A stretch of 64,000 nucleotides of DNA from Streptomyces marinisediminis (GCF_026262575.1 NZ_JAPKFL010000009.1:62001-126000); one strand, 5' to 3'; positions 1 through 11,421 are shown, numbered from the stretch's first letter. The notes: generated by a model not told the origin, from the sequence alone. Numbers and translations are program-made.

Positions 1-299
1 GTGTGCGCCCGCCGGTGCAGCCCCTCCACCCGGTCGGCGCTGGCCTCCGGCGCGCTCGGCTCGGCCCGCAGCGGGGCGCCCCCGCGCAGCCGCGCCACCT
101 GGTCGGCCAGCTCGTGCGCGGCCGCGTCCAGCTCCGTGCGCGGGGTGAGCACGCGCAGTTCGTCGGTGACGGTCAGCAGCGCGGTGAGGTGTCCGGCGAG
201 CCGGATGTCCAGTTCCTCCTCGCGGGAGCGGTGCGGGCTGCGATCGGTGCGGTCCTCCGCCAGGGAGTGGACCGACTTGCCGCGGATCGGTTCGTACAT
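1..299 (-). CDS. Hypothetical protein, N-terminal part (3' end outside window)
   Basis: The reading frame starts at ATG 299-297, behind a GGAGG ribosome-binding site at 306-310, and runs leftwards off the window. About 99 residues are visible, starting MYEPIRGKSVHS. They are charged and probably helical, rich in Glu, Asp, Arg and Ala, with no signal peptide or membrane segment. I recognise no family. It stands upstream of the aminotransferase on the same strand as the next two genes. The 81-base gap 300-380 holds its leader and probably its promoter. Function unknown; the call rests on the RBS, start and unbroken frame. Confidence 0.6.
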   Translation of the reverse strand, partial: MYEPIRGKSVHSLAEDRTDRSPHRSREEELDIRLAGHLTALLTVTDELRVLTPRTELDAAAHELADQVARLRGGAPLRAEPSAPEASADRVEGLHRRAH

Positions 300-380
300 G
301 GATGGCCTCCTGGCGTCTACAGAAGACCATCCTAACTTGGACTCTGTCTAAAGTTGTAGTCGATGCAGCATGCATCCGGT

Positions 381-1592
381 TCAGGGCTGGGTGTAGCCGT
401 CCAGGAAGGTGCCGATGCGCTGGACGGCGTCCGCGAGCTGCCGCGCCGGGGGCAGCGTGACGATCCGGAAGTGGTCCGGCTCCGGCCAGTTGAAGCCCGT
501 GCCGTGCACGATCATGATCTTCTCGGCCCGCAGCAGGTCGAGCACCATCTGCCGGTCGTCCTTGATCTTGTACACGTTCGGGTCCAGCCGGGGGAACGCG
601 TACAGCGCGCCCCTGGGCTTCACGCACGTCACGCCCGGGATCTGGGTGAGCAGGTCGTAGGCCACGTCGCGCTGCTCGCGCAGCCGCCCGCCCGGCAGCA
701 CCAGGTCCTTGATCGACTGCCGCCCGCCCAGCGCCGTGGCCACCGCGTGCTGCGCCGGCATGTTGGCGCACAGCCGCATGTTGGCCAGGACCGTCAGGCC
801 CTCGATGTAGTTCTGCGCGTGCGCCTTCGGGCCGCACACCGCGAGCCAGCCGCTGCGGTAGCCGGCCACCCGGTAGGCCTTGGACAGCCCGTTGAAGGTG
901 AGGGTGAGCAGGTCCGGGGCGACGGCGGCGGTGGGGTGGTGCACGGCGCCGTCGTAGAGGATCTTGTCGTAGATCTCGTCCGAGCAGACCACCAGCCGGT
1001 GCCGGCGCGCGATCTCGGTCAGGGCGCGCACCATCTCCTCGTCGTAGACGGCGCCCGTCGGGTTGTTCGGGTTGATGATCACCAGGGCCTTGGTGCGGTC
1101 GGTGATCTTGCGCTCGATGTCCGCGAGGTCCGGCATCCAGTCGGCCTGCTCGTCGCACCGGTAGTGCACGGCCGTGCCGCCGGACAGCGAGACGGATGCC
1201 GTCCACAGCGGGTAGTCCGGCGCCGGGACGAGCACCTCGTCACCGTCGTCCAGCAGCGCCTGCATAGCCATCTGGATCAGCTCGGAGACGCCGTTGCCGA
1301 GGTAGACGTCCTCCACGGAGAGCTGGATGCCCTTGGTCTGGTAGTGCTGCATGACCGCGCGGCGGGCCGCCAGCAGCCCCTTCGCGTCGCCGTAGCCGTG
1401 CGCGCTGCCGACGTTGCGGAGCATGTCCTCCAGGATCTCCGGGGGGCACTCGAAGCCGAACACCGCCGGGTTGCCCGTGTTCAGCTTGAGGATGCGGTGA
1501 CCTGCCGCCTCCAGCCGCGTCGCCTCCTCAAGCACCGGACCCCGGATCTCGTAGCAGACGTTGGCGAGCTTCGTGGACTGGATCACCTGCAT
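381..1592 (-). CDS. PLP-dependent aminotransferase, alanine aminotransferase (AlaA) type
   Basis: A class I/II aminotransferase of 403 residues, the usual length of AlaA-like enzymes, predicted to move an amino group between alanine (or a related amino acid) and 2-oxoglutarate/pyruvate in the cytoplasm. The N-terminus (KLANVCYEIRGPVLEEA), the PNNPTG motif, Asp205 in SDEIYDK and the Schiff-base Lys238 in FNGLSKAYRVAGYRSGW are all present. The start at ATG 1592 is chosen because family members begin just before this conserved N-terminal segment; the longer upstream frame is low-complexity. Exact substrate is inferred from family resemblance. The gap 1593-1769 to the next gene holds no gene that I can see. 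Confidence 0.9.
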   Translation of the reverse strand: MQVIQSTKLANVCYEIRGPVLEEATRLEAAGHRILKLNTGNPAVFGFECPPEILEDMLRNVGSAHGYGDAKGLLAARRAVMQHYQTKGIQLSVEDVYLGNGVSELIQMAMQALLDDGDEVLVPAPDYPLWTASVSLSGGTAVHYRCDEQADWMPDLADIERKITDRTKALVIINPNNPTGAVYDEEMVRALTEIARRHRLVVCSDEIYDKILYDGAVHHPTAAVAPDLLTLTFNGLSKAYRVAGYRSGWLAVCGPKAHAQNYIEGLTVLANMRLCANMPAQHAVATALGGRQSIKDLVLPGGRLREQRDVAYDLLTQIPGVTCVKPRGALYAFPRLDPNVYKIKDDRQMVLDLLRAEKIMIVHGTGFNWPEPDHFRIVTLPPARQLADAVQRIGTFLDGYTQP

Positions 1593-1769
1593 GCCCGCCA
1601 CCCTACGACCGGCGCCGTCCGGCCGCCCTGTGGTTTTCACCACGGCCCGCGCCCGGACGGTCCGCCACCCGGCGCGCCCGTCCGGCCCGCGCCGCCGGGG
1701 AACGCCGGAACCGGCCGGATCGTGCCAGGTCACGCCCGGGTCGCGCCCCTCGCGCGGGCTGACGCCCGG

Positions 1770-3815
<2,046 letters not shown>

Positions 3816-4013
3816 ACGCCCCAGCCTCTCACAACGCCTGCCGCGACCGGCGAAACCTCCAGGAGCACGCCTCGCCTGGCCAAAAACGCACGTGTACGCC
3901 ACCACGTGGTGGGCGACTCGGTGCCACTCCGGCCGGGCGGCCCGGCCCCTCGGAACAGTACGCTGGGCGCAACGGCGCTGGACCTGCCGAGGCTCCTTCG
4001 AAGGAGGTACGCC

Positions 4014-4580
4014 ATGACCGCCGAGATGGTGGCGCCCGCGTGGATGCACACGCAGATCAGCGCGGAGCAGTACGACTCCTGGTCCGAGGAGCAGTGCGCC
4101 GGCATCGAGATCGTGGACGGGATGGTCGTCGTGAGCCCGAGCGCCTCCAAGCGGCACAACCGGCTGGCGCGGATCCTGGCCAATGCCCTGGACGCCGCTG
4201 CGGGCCCGGACTGGAACGCCGACACGGACTTCGACGTCCGCCTGCAGGACGTCCCACTCACCAACCGCCGTCCGGACGTCACCGTCTACCGGGCGGAGAC
4301 CATCGACGTCACGCCCACCCGCCCCGAACACGTACTCCTGGTCGTCGAGGTCGTGTCGCCCGGCTCGGAGACCACCGACCGGATCGTGAAGGTGGACCAA
4401 TATGCCAGAGCCAGCATCCCCTTCTACTGGCGCATCGAGCAGTCCGCCACCGGCGTTCCGATCGTCTACACCTACGTCCTCGACCCAGCCAACAGGGCTT
4501 ACCGGGACGGCGAGGTGTTCACCGGCACCGTGAAGGCCACCGTGCCATTCCCTGTCACGGTCGGCCTTGGGACCCTGTGA
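4014..4580 (+). CDS. Uma2 family protein (PD-(D/E)XK nuclease fold, DUF820)
   Basis: 188 residues, typical for the Uma2 family of putative restriction-endonuclease-like proteins, which is greatly expanded in streptomycetes and cyanobacteria. ATG 4014 follows an AAGGAGG ribosome-binding site at 4001-4007. The core motifs are visible: [14 protein letters not shown] (beta strand plus helix), RRPDVTVYR (catalytic Asp), and [19 protein letters not shown] (Glu, then the downstream Lys), then [13 protein letters not shown]. Whether it cuts DNA is unknown. It sits alone between the yyaL-like gene and a remnant of that gene's 5' end, so it may be cargo of a small inserted segment. Confidence 0.88.
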   Translation: MTAEMVAPAWMHTQISAEQYDSWSEEQCAGIEIVDGMVVVSPSASKRHNRLARILANALDAAAGPDWNADTDFDVRLQDVPLTNRRPDVTVYRAETIDVTPTRPEHVLLVVEVVSPGSETTDRIVKVDQYARASIPFYWRIEQSATGVPIVYTYVLDPANRAYRDGEVFTGTVKATVPFPVTVGLGTL

Positions 4581-4815
4581 GCAACGAGGAATCGCCCGCG
4601 CCCTCGGCGCCTCCGATGTCCTGTGGGCCAAGACATGTTCGCCACCGGGGGCCTCTGGGCAGCGCCCCTCCCAGCTCGGCCCGGACCCGTCGTAAACGGT
4701 CCGGAGGGAAGACGCAGAGCTTCAACCAGGTGTCGATCTGTACGTTCTCGCCGGGGACGAGCCGCGTGGGGAGCCGCCCCCGCTTCATGCCCATCACTCT
4801 GACGGCGTGGTGTCG

Positions 4816-4926
4816 TCAGCGGATTACTACGTCGTGGTGACCGCGGGCGACGACCTTGCCGTCCTTGACGATCCATACCTCCACGTAATGCCGACCCCGA
4901 TACCTGGTGCGCTCATAGATCCGTGG
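4816..4926 (-). other. Possible degraded coding fragment
   Basis: On the minus strand a short open stretch ending at a stop (4818-4816) reads like a real protein end: RGRHYVEVWIVKDGKVVARG. It has no usable in-frame start codon before it runs into the stop of the yyaL-like remnant at 4934, so it looks like the tail of a broken gene. I do not recognise a family. The flanking stretch 4581-4815 holds no reading frame I can support. Confidence 0.25.
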
Positions 4927-4933
4927 TCCGTGG

Positions 4934-5002
4934 TCAGTGGACGGGGTTGTCCGCGTGCTGGAGCAGGTAGGGCGAGCTCTCGCCGCCGAGTCGGTTGGCC
5001 AT
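4934..5002 (-). pseudogene. Remnant of the 5' end of a yyaL-like gene (22 codons)
   Basis: ATG 5002-5000, preceded by a G-rich RBS, begins a 22-codon frame containing [12 protein letters not shown] and then stops at TGA 4936-4934. The same motif opens the intact thioredoxin-domain gene that ends its N-terminus at 3815. The two 65-69 bp stretches are alike but not identical (several silent changes), in the same orientation. This is a truncated duplicate of the start of that gene, marking the outer edge of the 3.82-4.93 kb segment. Confidence 0.7.
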
Positions 5003-5209
5003 GCCCCCATCCTGCACGACGCCCCGCCGGGTACGGCGAACCCCGGGTTCCGTCGCCCCGCCACCGTGCGGCCGCTCGCGGGGGGGGGCGTGCGCGGGGC
5101 GTGCGGCGCGGGTGGGCGCCGGGGCTCCCGGGGCGAGGGCGTGCGCGGGGTGTCGGCGGGTGCGGTGACGCGGAAGACTAAGGGTGGTCGTCGACTGGGA
5201 GGCGCGCAC

Positions 5210-8200
5210 ATGCCGGGGGTAGTGACGGAGTTGAGGGAGGGTCACCGCGCGGACGCCGAGCGCGTGCTGGCCGGGGCCGTGGAGGAGGAGGTGCGGCGCG
5301 GCGGTGCGACGGACGGCGCGGTGCTGCTCGCGCGGGGGCGGGCGGCGCTGGACGAGATCGCCGCGCGGGCTGGCGAGGAGTACGGCGCGTACGTCCGGGC
5401 CCTGGACACCGCCGGGCCGCGGCGGCTGGCCGACCGGTTCTCGGCGCCCGCGCTCGGCCCGGCCGCCGGGGCGCTCGTCTGCGCCGCGGTGGCGATCATG
5501 CTGTGGGACCGCGAGTACGGGTCCGGGCAGGCGCTGGGGGCGGCCCTGGTCGTCGCCGTCGCCGGGACGGTCGGGGCGCTCGCGCAGGGCGTGGCGGCGC
5601 ATCTGTGGGACGCGCAGTCCGGTGCGGGCGCGCGGAACCAGCCCGGCGGCGTGGAGCAGTTGCGGCTGGCGTGGCTGACGGCGCTGGAGGTGCGCGGCGT
5701 CCGCCCGTACCTGGAGCAGCAGCGCATCACCGCGCCGCGCACGGCCGCCCAGCGCGGTGAGAGCGCCGGGCGGCAGCCGCAGCTCCGCGGCCAGGACCGC
5801 AGCGCGGCGGCCCGGCGGCGCACCGTGCTGGCGCAGTCGTTCACGCGGTTGCCCGCCCCCGTCGAGCCGTTCGCCGGGCGCAAGGCGGAGCTGGCGCGGA
5901 TCGCGCAGTGGGTCCACCAGGCCCGGGCCAGCACCCGGACGCGGCCGACGGTGGTGGTGCTGCACGGCACCCCGGGGTCGGGCCGCACGGCGCTCGCGGT
6001 GCGCGCGGCGCACGAGCTGCGCGACCAGTTCCGCGGCGCGTGCCTGGTGGACCTTCGCGGGGACAGCGCCAGCGGCACCCCGCTGGGGACGCGGGACGCC
6101 CTGCTGCACCTGCTGAACCGGCTGGGCGCGCCGCGCGAGCAGTTGCTGTTCCGCGGCTCGGGGTCCGGGCGCGAGCGGCCCGCGCAGGAGCAGCAGGTGC
6201 GGCGGCTGGCCGAGCTGTACCACAAGCACCTGGCCGGGGTGCCGGTCACCGTGGTGCTGGACGACGCGACGGACCCGGCGCAGGTCGCCACCCTCGTCCC
6301 GGAGCGCTCGGACAGCCTGGTCGTCGTCACCACCACGCGGCCGCTGGAGCTGCCGCCGGAGCTGCCGGCCTGGGTGCACCACCTGGAACTGGGCGGCCTG
6401 GACGCCGCCGGTGCCGAGGAGCTGCTGCGCACCCTGGCCACCACACCCGACGCGGAGGGCACCCGCGCCGAGGTGCCCTACGACGCCGCCGCGTTCGAGG
6501 AGGTCGCCACCTGGTGCGGCGGGCTGCCGTTCGGGCTGCGTCTGGCGGGCTCGGCGCTCGCGGCCGAGGGCGACGCGGGCGCCGTCGCGCGCCGGCTGGC
6601 CGCCCAGGGCCCGCCCGAGGCCGTCGACCCGGTGCAGCGGGCGCTCGCGCTGCGCTACGGCGACCAGTCGGAGACCGGGCGGCGGCTGCTGCGGCGGCTG
6701 GCGCTGGCCGGGCGGGCCAGCCTGGGCGCGGCGGCCGCCGCCGCGCTGCTGGACTCCGCCGAGCCGGCGGCCGCCCGCGAGCTGGAGGCGCTGGCCGCGG
6801 CCGGCCTGATCCAGCACGTGCGCGGCCGGCGCTACCGGCTGCACGGCCTGGTGCGGCGCTTCGCCCTCGCCCGGCTGCTGGACGAGGAGGAGGCCGCCGC
6901 CCGGGCCGCCGCCCAGGAGCGGCTGATCCGCTCCTACGCGGAGCTGGCCGACACCGTGATCCGCATGGTGGACGGCAAGACCTCCACCCGGGCCACGGGC
7001 CACTTCGGCGGGCACGGCTTCACCTCGCTGGAGGCGGCGCTGCGCTGGCTGGACGAGGAGTCCAGCTTCATCACGGCCGCGCTGCGCCACGTCGACCCGG
7101 CCGTGGACCAGTCGGCGGTGCTGCACCTGCTGGGGGCGCTGTGCGACTACTGCCTGCTGCACGGGGACCTCTACCGGCTCGGCGAGCTGAGCGATCTGGC
7201 CGAAGCGGTGGACCAGGGCCTGCTGACCCGCTCGGTGCAGTGGCGCACCGGCGTGGCGGCCCGGCAGCTCGGCGAGCTGGACCGCTCGCACAGCACGCTC
7301 TCCTCCGTCGTCGACCTGTACCTGGAGGCCGATCACCAGGCCGGTGCCGCGCGGACCCTGCGCGAGCTGGGCATCACCCTGCACCACCAGGGTCAGCTCC
7401 CGCAGGCGTCGGCCAAGCTGCGCGAGGCGCTGGAGCTCCAGTCGGGCGAGGGGCTGCGCGGCGACCGGGCCTGGACGCTGCACGCGCTGGCCGCCGTCGA
7501 ACGGGACCGGGGCCGGCTCGCGGAGGCGCTGACACTGCTGCGCGAGGCGCTGGACGGGCACCGGTCCAGTGAGAGCGTGCACGGCCAGGCCTGGGCCCAC
7601 TTCCAGCTCGGCCAGACGCTGCTGCGCGCCGGGAACGCCGGGGCGGCCGAGGGCGAGTTGCAGGCGGCGCTGGACGGCTACCGGCGCAGCCAGGACGGGC
7701 GCGGCGAGGCGTGGGCGCTGACGGAGCTGGCCCGGGTCCGGCTGTACGCGGGCGAGGCGTCGGAGGCCGTGGAGGAGCTGCACGGCGCGCTGGTGCGGCA
7801 CCGGGAGAGCGAGGACGCGCGCGGCACGGCGTGGACGCAGCACTACCTGGGCCTGGCGCTGGAGGAGAACGGCAACCAGGCCGGTGCCGTGCAGGAGCTG
7901 GAGCGCGCCCGGGCGGCGTTCAGCCGCATGCGGGACGTCTACGGGCTGGCCTGCGCCCGGCACCACCTGGGCCGCGTCAGCCGCGACCAGCGGGCGGCGT
8001 CCTCCGGCTCGCTGCGCAACAGCGGCTTCGCGCGGCAGCTCCTCCAGGACGCGCGCGGGGACTTCCAGCGGATCGGCGTCGCGCACGGCGAGGCGTGGTC
8101 CTGCCTGGAGCTGGCGGTCATCGACGCGGGCAACGGCAAGCTCGCGCAGGCGCTGGAGCTGACGAACGAGGCGCACGCCCTGTTCACGGCCGGCTACGAC

Positions 8201-8509
8201 GCGCCCGGGGCGGCCGTCCCCGACCGGCGCGGCGCGGACTGGGCCCGCTTCCTGCGCTGCACCCTGCTGCCGCTGGCCTCTCCGGGCGGCTCGGTGGTGG
8301 GCTCGGCGGTGGCGCAGGAGGAGCTCGCGGAGCTGCTGCGCGAGGACCACCCGCACCGCGACCCGGTGCTCGCCGACAGCGCCGAGGCGTACGCGCTGAT
8401 GCTGGAGCGCGGCGTGGAGGTCGAGGAGGGGTGGCGGGTGTGGGACCTGGGCATGGTGCCCACCCGCCACTCCCGCGAGGTGATGGGCGTCGCCGTGGCC
8501 GACACCTGA
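5210..8509 (+). CDS. Membrane-anchored STAND NTPase with TPR repeats (AfsR-like, no DNA-binding domain)
   Basis: 1099 residues from ATG 5210, behind GGGAGG at about 5197-5202. Two hydrophobic segments lie at residues about 81-99 and 108-128. An NB-ARC-type NTPase domain follows: P-loop GTPGSGRT at 253-260, where the usual Lys is Arg259, and Walker B VTVVLDD at 346-352. The C-terminal half is a row of tetratricopeptide units (for example QAWAHFQLGQTLLRAG, EAWALTELARVRLYAGEA). The layout matches the sensor/effector half of AfsR/SARP regulators without the winged-helix BTAD part, so it is more likely a signalling scaffold than a transcription factor. The downstream stretch 8510-8803 is extremely GC-rich and I see no gene in it. 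Confidence 0.8.
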   Translation: MPGVVTELREGHRADAERVLAGAVEEEVRRGGATDGAVLLARGRAALDEIAARAGEEYGAYVRALDTAGPRRLADRFSAPALGPAAGALVCAAVAIMLWDREYGSGQALGAALVVAVAGTVGALAQGVAAHLWDAQSGAGARNQPGGVEQLRLAWLTALEVRGVRPYLEQQRITAPRTAAQRGESAGRQPQLRGQDRSAAARRRTVLAQSFTRLPAPVEPFAGRKAELARIAQWVHQARASTRTRPTVVVLHGTPGSGRTALAVRAAHELRDQFRGACLVDLRGDSASGTPLGTRDALLHLLNRLGAPREQLLFRGSGSGRERPAQEQQVRRLAELYHKHLAGVPVTVVLDDATDPAQVATLVPERSDSLVVVTTTRPLELPPELPAWVHHLELGGLDAAGAEELLRTLATTPDAEGTRAEVPYDAAAFEEVATWCGGLPFGLRLAGSALAAEGDAGAVARRLAAQGPPEAVDPVQRALALRYGDQSETGRRLLRRLALAGRASLGAAAAAALLDSAEPAAARELEALAAAGLIQHVRGRRYRLHGLVRRFALARLLDEEEAAARAAAQERLIRSYAELADTVIRMVDGKTSTRATGHFGGHGFTSLEAALRWLDEESSFITAALRHVDPAVDQSAVLHLLGALCDYCLLHGDLYRLGELSDLAEAVDQGLLTRSVQWRTGVAARQLGELDRSHSTLSSVVDLYLEADHQAGAARTLRELGITLHHQGQLPQASAKLREALELQSGEGLRGDRAWTLHALAAVERDRGRLAEALTLLREALDGHRSSESVHGQAWAHFQLGQTLLRAGNAGAAEGELQAALDGYRRSQDGRGEAWALTELARVRLYAGEASEAVEELHGALVRHRESEDARGTAWTQHYLGLALEENGNQAGAVQELERARAAFSRMRDVYGLACARHHLGRVSRDQRAASSGSLRNSGFARQLLQDARGDFQRIGVAHGEAWSCLELAVIDAGNGKLAQALELTNEAHALFTAGYDAPGAAVPDRRGADWARFLRCTLLPLASPGGSVVGSAVAQEELAELLREDHPHRDPVLADSAEAYALMLERGVEVEEGWRVWDLGMVPTRHSREVMGVAVADT

Positions 8510-8803
8510 CCCCCACACCCCGGGCCCGGCCGACGGCGCCGCCCGCCCCAGGGGCCGACCCCGGGACGACGCACGCGCACCACCCGGCACCGCCCCGGGC
8601 GGTCAGCGCCGCGCGGGGCCCACCCGGCGCCACGCGCCCCGGTCACCGCGGGCCGTCACGCCGTTCCGGACGCGCCGGGCCGGCGGCGTCCCGGACCGGC
8701 GGCGCTCCGGCCCCCAGCGCCCCGGGCCCGGCAGCACTCAGGCCCCACAGCGCTCCGGCCCGGCGGCGTCCCGGGTCGGTGGAGCGTCCGGCCCGGCGGC
8801 GGG

Positions 8804-9031
8804 TCACGCCTCCGTGCGCTTGCCGCCCTCGGGCGCGTCGGGCTCGGGGAAGTCGACGCGGTGCATGTGGCGGTTGAGTGACTTCATCAGCATCCACACC
8901 GCCAGCCCCATCACAGCGAAGACGATGAACCCCAGGACGCCGGGCGTCACCTTGTTCTCGTCGAGCTCCTCGGCGAGTGTGACGAGCGGGGCGGAGTAGG
9001 GGGAGGTCAGCAGGGCCTGCGTAGCGCTCAT
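8804..9031 (-). CDS. Small conserved membrane protein next to mca
   Basis: 75 residues from ATG 9031. One transmembrane helix (VLGFIVFAVMGLAVWMLMKSL, about residues 32-52) is followed by a basic/acidic tail, FPEPDAPEGGKRTEA, expected to face the cytoplasm. The N-terminal 30 residues would lie outside. Four bases separate it from the stop of mca, so the two are co-transcribed. A small protein of this type sits beside mca in other streptomycetes, as I recall. Function unknown. Confidence 0.72.
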   Translation of the reverse strand: MSATQALLTSPYSAPLVTLAEELDENKVTPGVLGFIVFAVMGLAVWMLMKSLNRHMHRVDFPEPDAPEGGKRTEA

Positions 9032-9035
9032 GGGC

Positions 9036-9908
9036 TCAATTGTCCCGGATGCCCGCGAACAGGTCGTCCTCGGGGATGGTGGTGTCCACGAGCGACTTCG
9101 CGAGCTCGTACTCCTCGGTCGGCCACACCTCCCGCTGGACGTCCATCGGGACCCGGAACCAGCCGCCGTCCGGGTCGATCTGCGTGGCGTGGGCGATCAG
9201 CGCCTTGTCCCGGATCTCGAAGTAGTCGGCGCAGGGCACGTAGGTGGTCAGCGTGCGCTCGGGACGCTGGAACTCGTCGAAGCGCTTGAGCCACTCCCCG
9301 TAGGGCGACTCCATGCCGCGCTCCAGCAGGGCCTCGTGCAGCGCCTCGGTGCGGGAGCGGTTGAAGCCCTGGTTGTAGTAGAGCTTCAGGGGGCGCCAGG
9401 CGGGGCCGGCCTCCGGGTAGCGGTCGGGGTCGGCCGCGGCGTCGAAGGCGACCATGGAGATCTTGTGGGTCATGATGTGGTCGGGGTGCGGGTAGCCGCC
9501 GTTCTCGTCGTACGTGGTGATCACGTGCGGGCGGAACTCGCGGATCAGCCGCACCAGCGCCCCGGCCGCCTCGTCGACGTCCTGGAGGGCGAAGCAGCCC
9601 TCGGGCAGCGGGGGCAGCGGGTCGCCCTCCGGCAGCCCGGAGTCGACGAAACCCAGCCACGCCTGCTTGACGCCCAGGATCTCGCGGGCCTCGTCCATCT
9701 CCTTGCGGCGGACCTCGTGGATGTTCGCCTCGATGTAGGCGTCACCCTGAAGCTTGGGGTTGAGGATGGAGCCGCGCTCACCACCCGTGCAGGTCGCGAC
9801 CAGCACGTCCACCCCCTCGGACACGTACTTCGCCATGGTGGCCGCACCCTTGCTCGACTCGTCGTCGGGGTGGGCGTGCACGGCCATCAGTCGGAGCTGC
9901 TCACTCAA
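9036..9908 (-). CDS. mca: Mycothiol S-conjugate amidase Mca
   Basis: Zinc amidase of 290 residues that cleaves mycothiol S-conjugates, releasing a mercapturic acid for export and returning GlcN-Ins to mycothiol synthesis: the actinobacterial counterpart of glutathione detoxification. The LmbE/PIG-L fold shows the metal motif HPDDE (His13, Asp15, Asp16) and the second metal motif HPDH in NGGYPHPDHIMTHK. TGGERGSILNP and the ending DDLFAGIRDN are typical. The start is taken as TTG 9908 (LSEQLRLMAVHAHP), because known Mca proteins begin at this point and there is no in-frame ATG or GTG near it. It is divergent from the DUF4307 gene, sharing the 98-base region 9909-10006. Confidence 0.95.
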   Translation of the reverse strand: MSEQLRLMAVHAHPDDESSKGAATMAKYVSEGVDVLVATCTGGERGSILNPKLQGDAYIEANIHEVRRKEMDEAREILGVKQAWLGFVDSGLPEGDPLPPLPEGCFALQDVDEAAGALVRLIREFRPHVITTYDENGGYPHPDHIMTHKISMVAFDAAADPDRYPEAGPAWRPLKLYYNQGFNRSRTEALHEALLERGMESPYGEWLKRFDEFQRPERTLTTYVPCADYFEIRDKALIAHATQIDPDGGWFRVPMDVQREVWPTEEYELAKSLVDTTIPEDDLFAGIRDN

Positions 9909-10006
9909 GGCTCTTCGATCCTCGTTACCTGGTGTCGGAACACGGCTCTTATAGTGACGGACGTAGCATGCCGAAAATTCCCTCCCCTCACCGCCGGACG
10001 TGACCC

Positions 10007-10447
10007 ATGGCCGCACCGCACGACCCCGCCAGCGCCTCCGGCCCGGCCCGGGTGCCGCCCGGCCGGTACGGGCGCTCCGGCGCCGACGACGCCCGCCGCG
10101 ACCGCGTGCTGCGCGTCGCCGGCGCGGTGGCCGGGGCCTGCGGGCTCGCGGTGCTGGGCTGGTTCGGATTCTCCTACGTCGCCGCGGCCGGCACGGTGAG
10201 CGGTGAGGTGATCAAGTACAGCCCGGTGTCGGAGACGGAGATCCAGGCCCACCTGGAGGTCCGCAAGGAGTCCGGCGTCACCGGGGTGTGCTCGCTGCGC
10301 GCGCTGGCCCAGGACAAGGCCGAGGTCGGACGGGCGGACTACACCTTCGAGGCGGGCGAGAGCCGGATCGACCGGGTCGTCACGCTGCGCACGACGCGCG
10401 AGGCGTACGCCACGGAGCTGCTGGGCTGCAAACCCCTGTCCGGCTGA
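10007..10447 (+). CDS. DUF4307 family membrane protein
   Basis: 146 residues from ATG 10007. A basic N-terminus (RYGRSGADDARRDR) leads into one transmembrane helix (about residues 37-58, AVAGACGLAVLGWFGFSYVA), and then an extracytoplasmic domain of about 85 residues with VCSLRALAQDKAEVG and two cysteines. This matches actinobacterial DUF4307 proteins, whose place beside mca is conserved as I recall. The role is not established; the gene order only suggests a link with envelope or thiol biology. Confidence 0.85.
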   Translation: MAAPHDPASASGPARVPPGRYGRSGADDARRDRVLRVAGAVAGACGLAVLGWFGFSYVAAAGTVSGEVIKYSPVSETEIQAHLEVRKESGVTGVCSLRALAQDKAEVGRADYTFEAGESRIDRVVTLRTTREAYATELLGCKPLSG

Positions 10448-10826
10448 CGGGGCCCCGCCGGGGGCTGACGGACGGCGGCGGATGCGGGAGGATGGCCGGG
10501 AGCGGCCGTCCGCGTCCGGGCCGCGGCCGGGTCGGCGCTGAGCCGGACCCGAGCCGGGTGCGAGCCGCAGTGTCCCGGCCCACGCCGGAGCCTCCCCCGC
10601 CGACGCGGGCCTTCGAGCCGGAGCACCCGCCCGGAGCACGAGCGGATCGCGCGCGGGATGTGCGCGGGGCGCCGCCGGAGCACCGTGTGTGAGGTTGTCG
10701 ACACTCACCGCTTCCCCGTCTTCCGTTTTCAGCGGAAATTGTTATGGTCGATGTTTCGCCCGCCCAGTCACGAACCATCCTGGGCAGGGCGTTGCTTTAT
10801 ATCCCGAGTACCTGCAAGGAGCACCT
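10448..10826 (+). promoter_or_regulatory. Intergenic leader and probable promoter region of greA
   Basis: The 379 bases between the DUF4307 gene and greA hold no gene I can support. The last 130 bases are less GC-rich than the rest. They contain a -10-like TATGGT at 10743-10748 and a small inverted repeat TTCCG...CGGAA just before it. A later AT-rich patch, CTTTATATCC, lies about 30 bases before the start. A good AAGGAG ribosome-binding site at 10817-10822 precedes GTG 10827. The exact promoter cannot be fixed by eye. Confidence 0.4.
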
Positions 10827-11324
10827 GTGACCCAGACCAGCGACAACGTCACCTGGCTCACCCAGGAGGCGTACGACCAGCTCAGGGCCGAGCTGGAGCA
10901 CCTGTCGGGTCCCGCACGCACCGAGATCGCGAAGAAGATCGAGGAGGCCCGCGAAGAGGGTGACCTGCGTGAGAACGGCGGCTACCACGCGGCCAAGGAG
11001 GAGCAGGGCAAGCAGGAGCTGCGGATTCGCCAGCTCAAGCAGTTGCTGGAGAACGCGCAGGTCGGCGAGGCTCCGGCGGACACCGGTGTGGTGGCTCCCG
11101 GCATGGTGGTGACGATCGCCTTCGACGGCGACCCCGACGACACGCTCACCTTCCTCCTCGCCTCGCGGGAGTACCCGAGCGCGGACGTGGAGACGTACTC
11201 GCCGCAGTCCCCGCTGGGCAGCGGCGTGAACGGCAAGAAGGTCGGCGAGGACGCCGAGTACGAGTTGCCCAACGGCAAGACGGCTTCGGTGCGGGTCCTC
11301 GACGCCAAGCCCTACGGGGGCTGA
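10827..11324 (+). CDS. greA: Transcription elongation factor GreA
   Basis: 165 residues from GTG 10827 with AAGGAG just upstream. GreA binds RNA polymerase and stimulates cleavage of backtracked transcripts in the secondary channel. The N-terminal coiled coil carries the signature EEGDLRENGGYHAAKEEQGK, with the acidic tip Asp/Glu residues needed for catalysis. The C-terminal FKBP-like domain ends SPLGSGVNGKKVGEDAEY. The linker and loop (DGDPDDTLTFLLASRE) are the actinobacterial form. A strong terminator follows directly at 11342-11370. Confidence 0.96.
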   Translation: MTQTSDNVTWLTQEAYDQLRAELEHLSGPARTEIAKKIEEAREEGDLRENGGYHAAKEEQGKQELRIRQLKQLLENAQVGEAPADTGVVAPGMVVTIAFDGDPDDTLTFLLASREYPSADVETYSPQSPLGSGVNGKKVGEDAEYELPNGKTASVRVLDAKPYGG

Positions 11325-11341
11325 GCGCCCACGCACCCGGA

Positions 11342-11370
11342 AAGCCCCCGGCCGGATCGGCCGGGGGCTT
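11342..11370 (+). terminator. Rho-independent-type terminator after greA
   Basis: A perfect 13-bp GC-rich stem (arms 11342-11354 and 11358-11370) with a 3-base loop starts 18 bases after the greA stop. It begins with AAG and ends with CTT. The T-run is short, as is common in streptomycetes. It separates greA from the ABC permease gene, which is transcribed toward it on the other strand, so it may work in both directions. Confidence 0.8.
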
Positions 11371-11421
11371 CGGTGTGCCGGGCGCGGGCGGGGCAGGCCC
11401 GGCCCGCGCGGCGGCTCCGCG

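Noticed and set aside
4555..4797. Minus-strand frame starting MMGMKRGRLPTRL
   Set aside because: A short piece ([13 protein letters not shown]) looks protein-like, but there is no clear RBS, it overlaps the Uma2 3' end and I could not place it in a family. It may be debris in the inserted segment.
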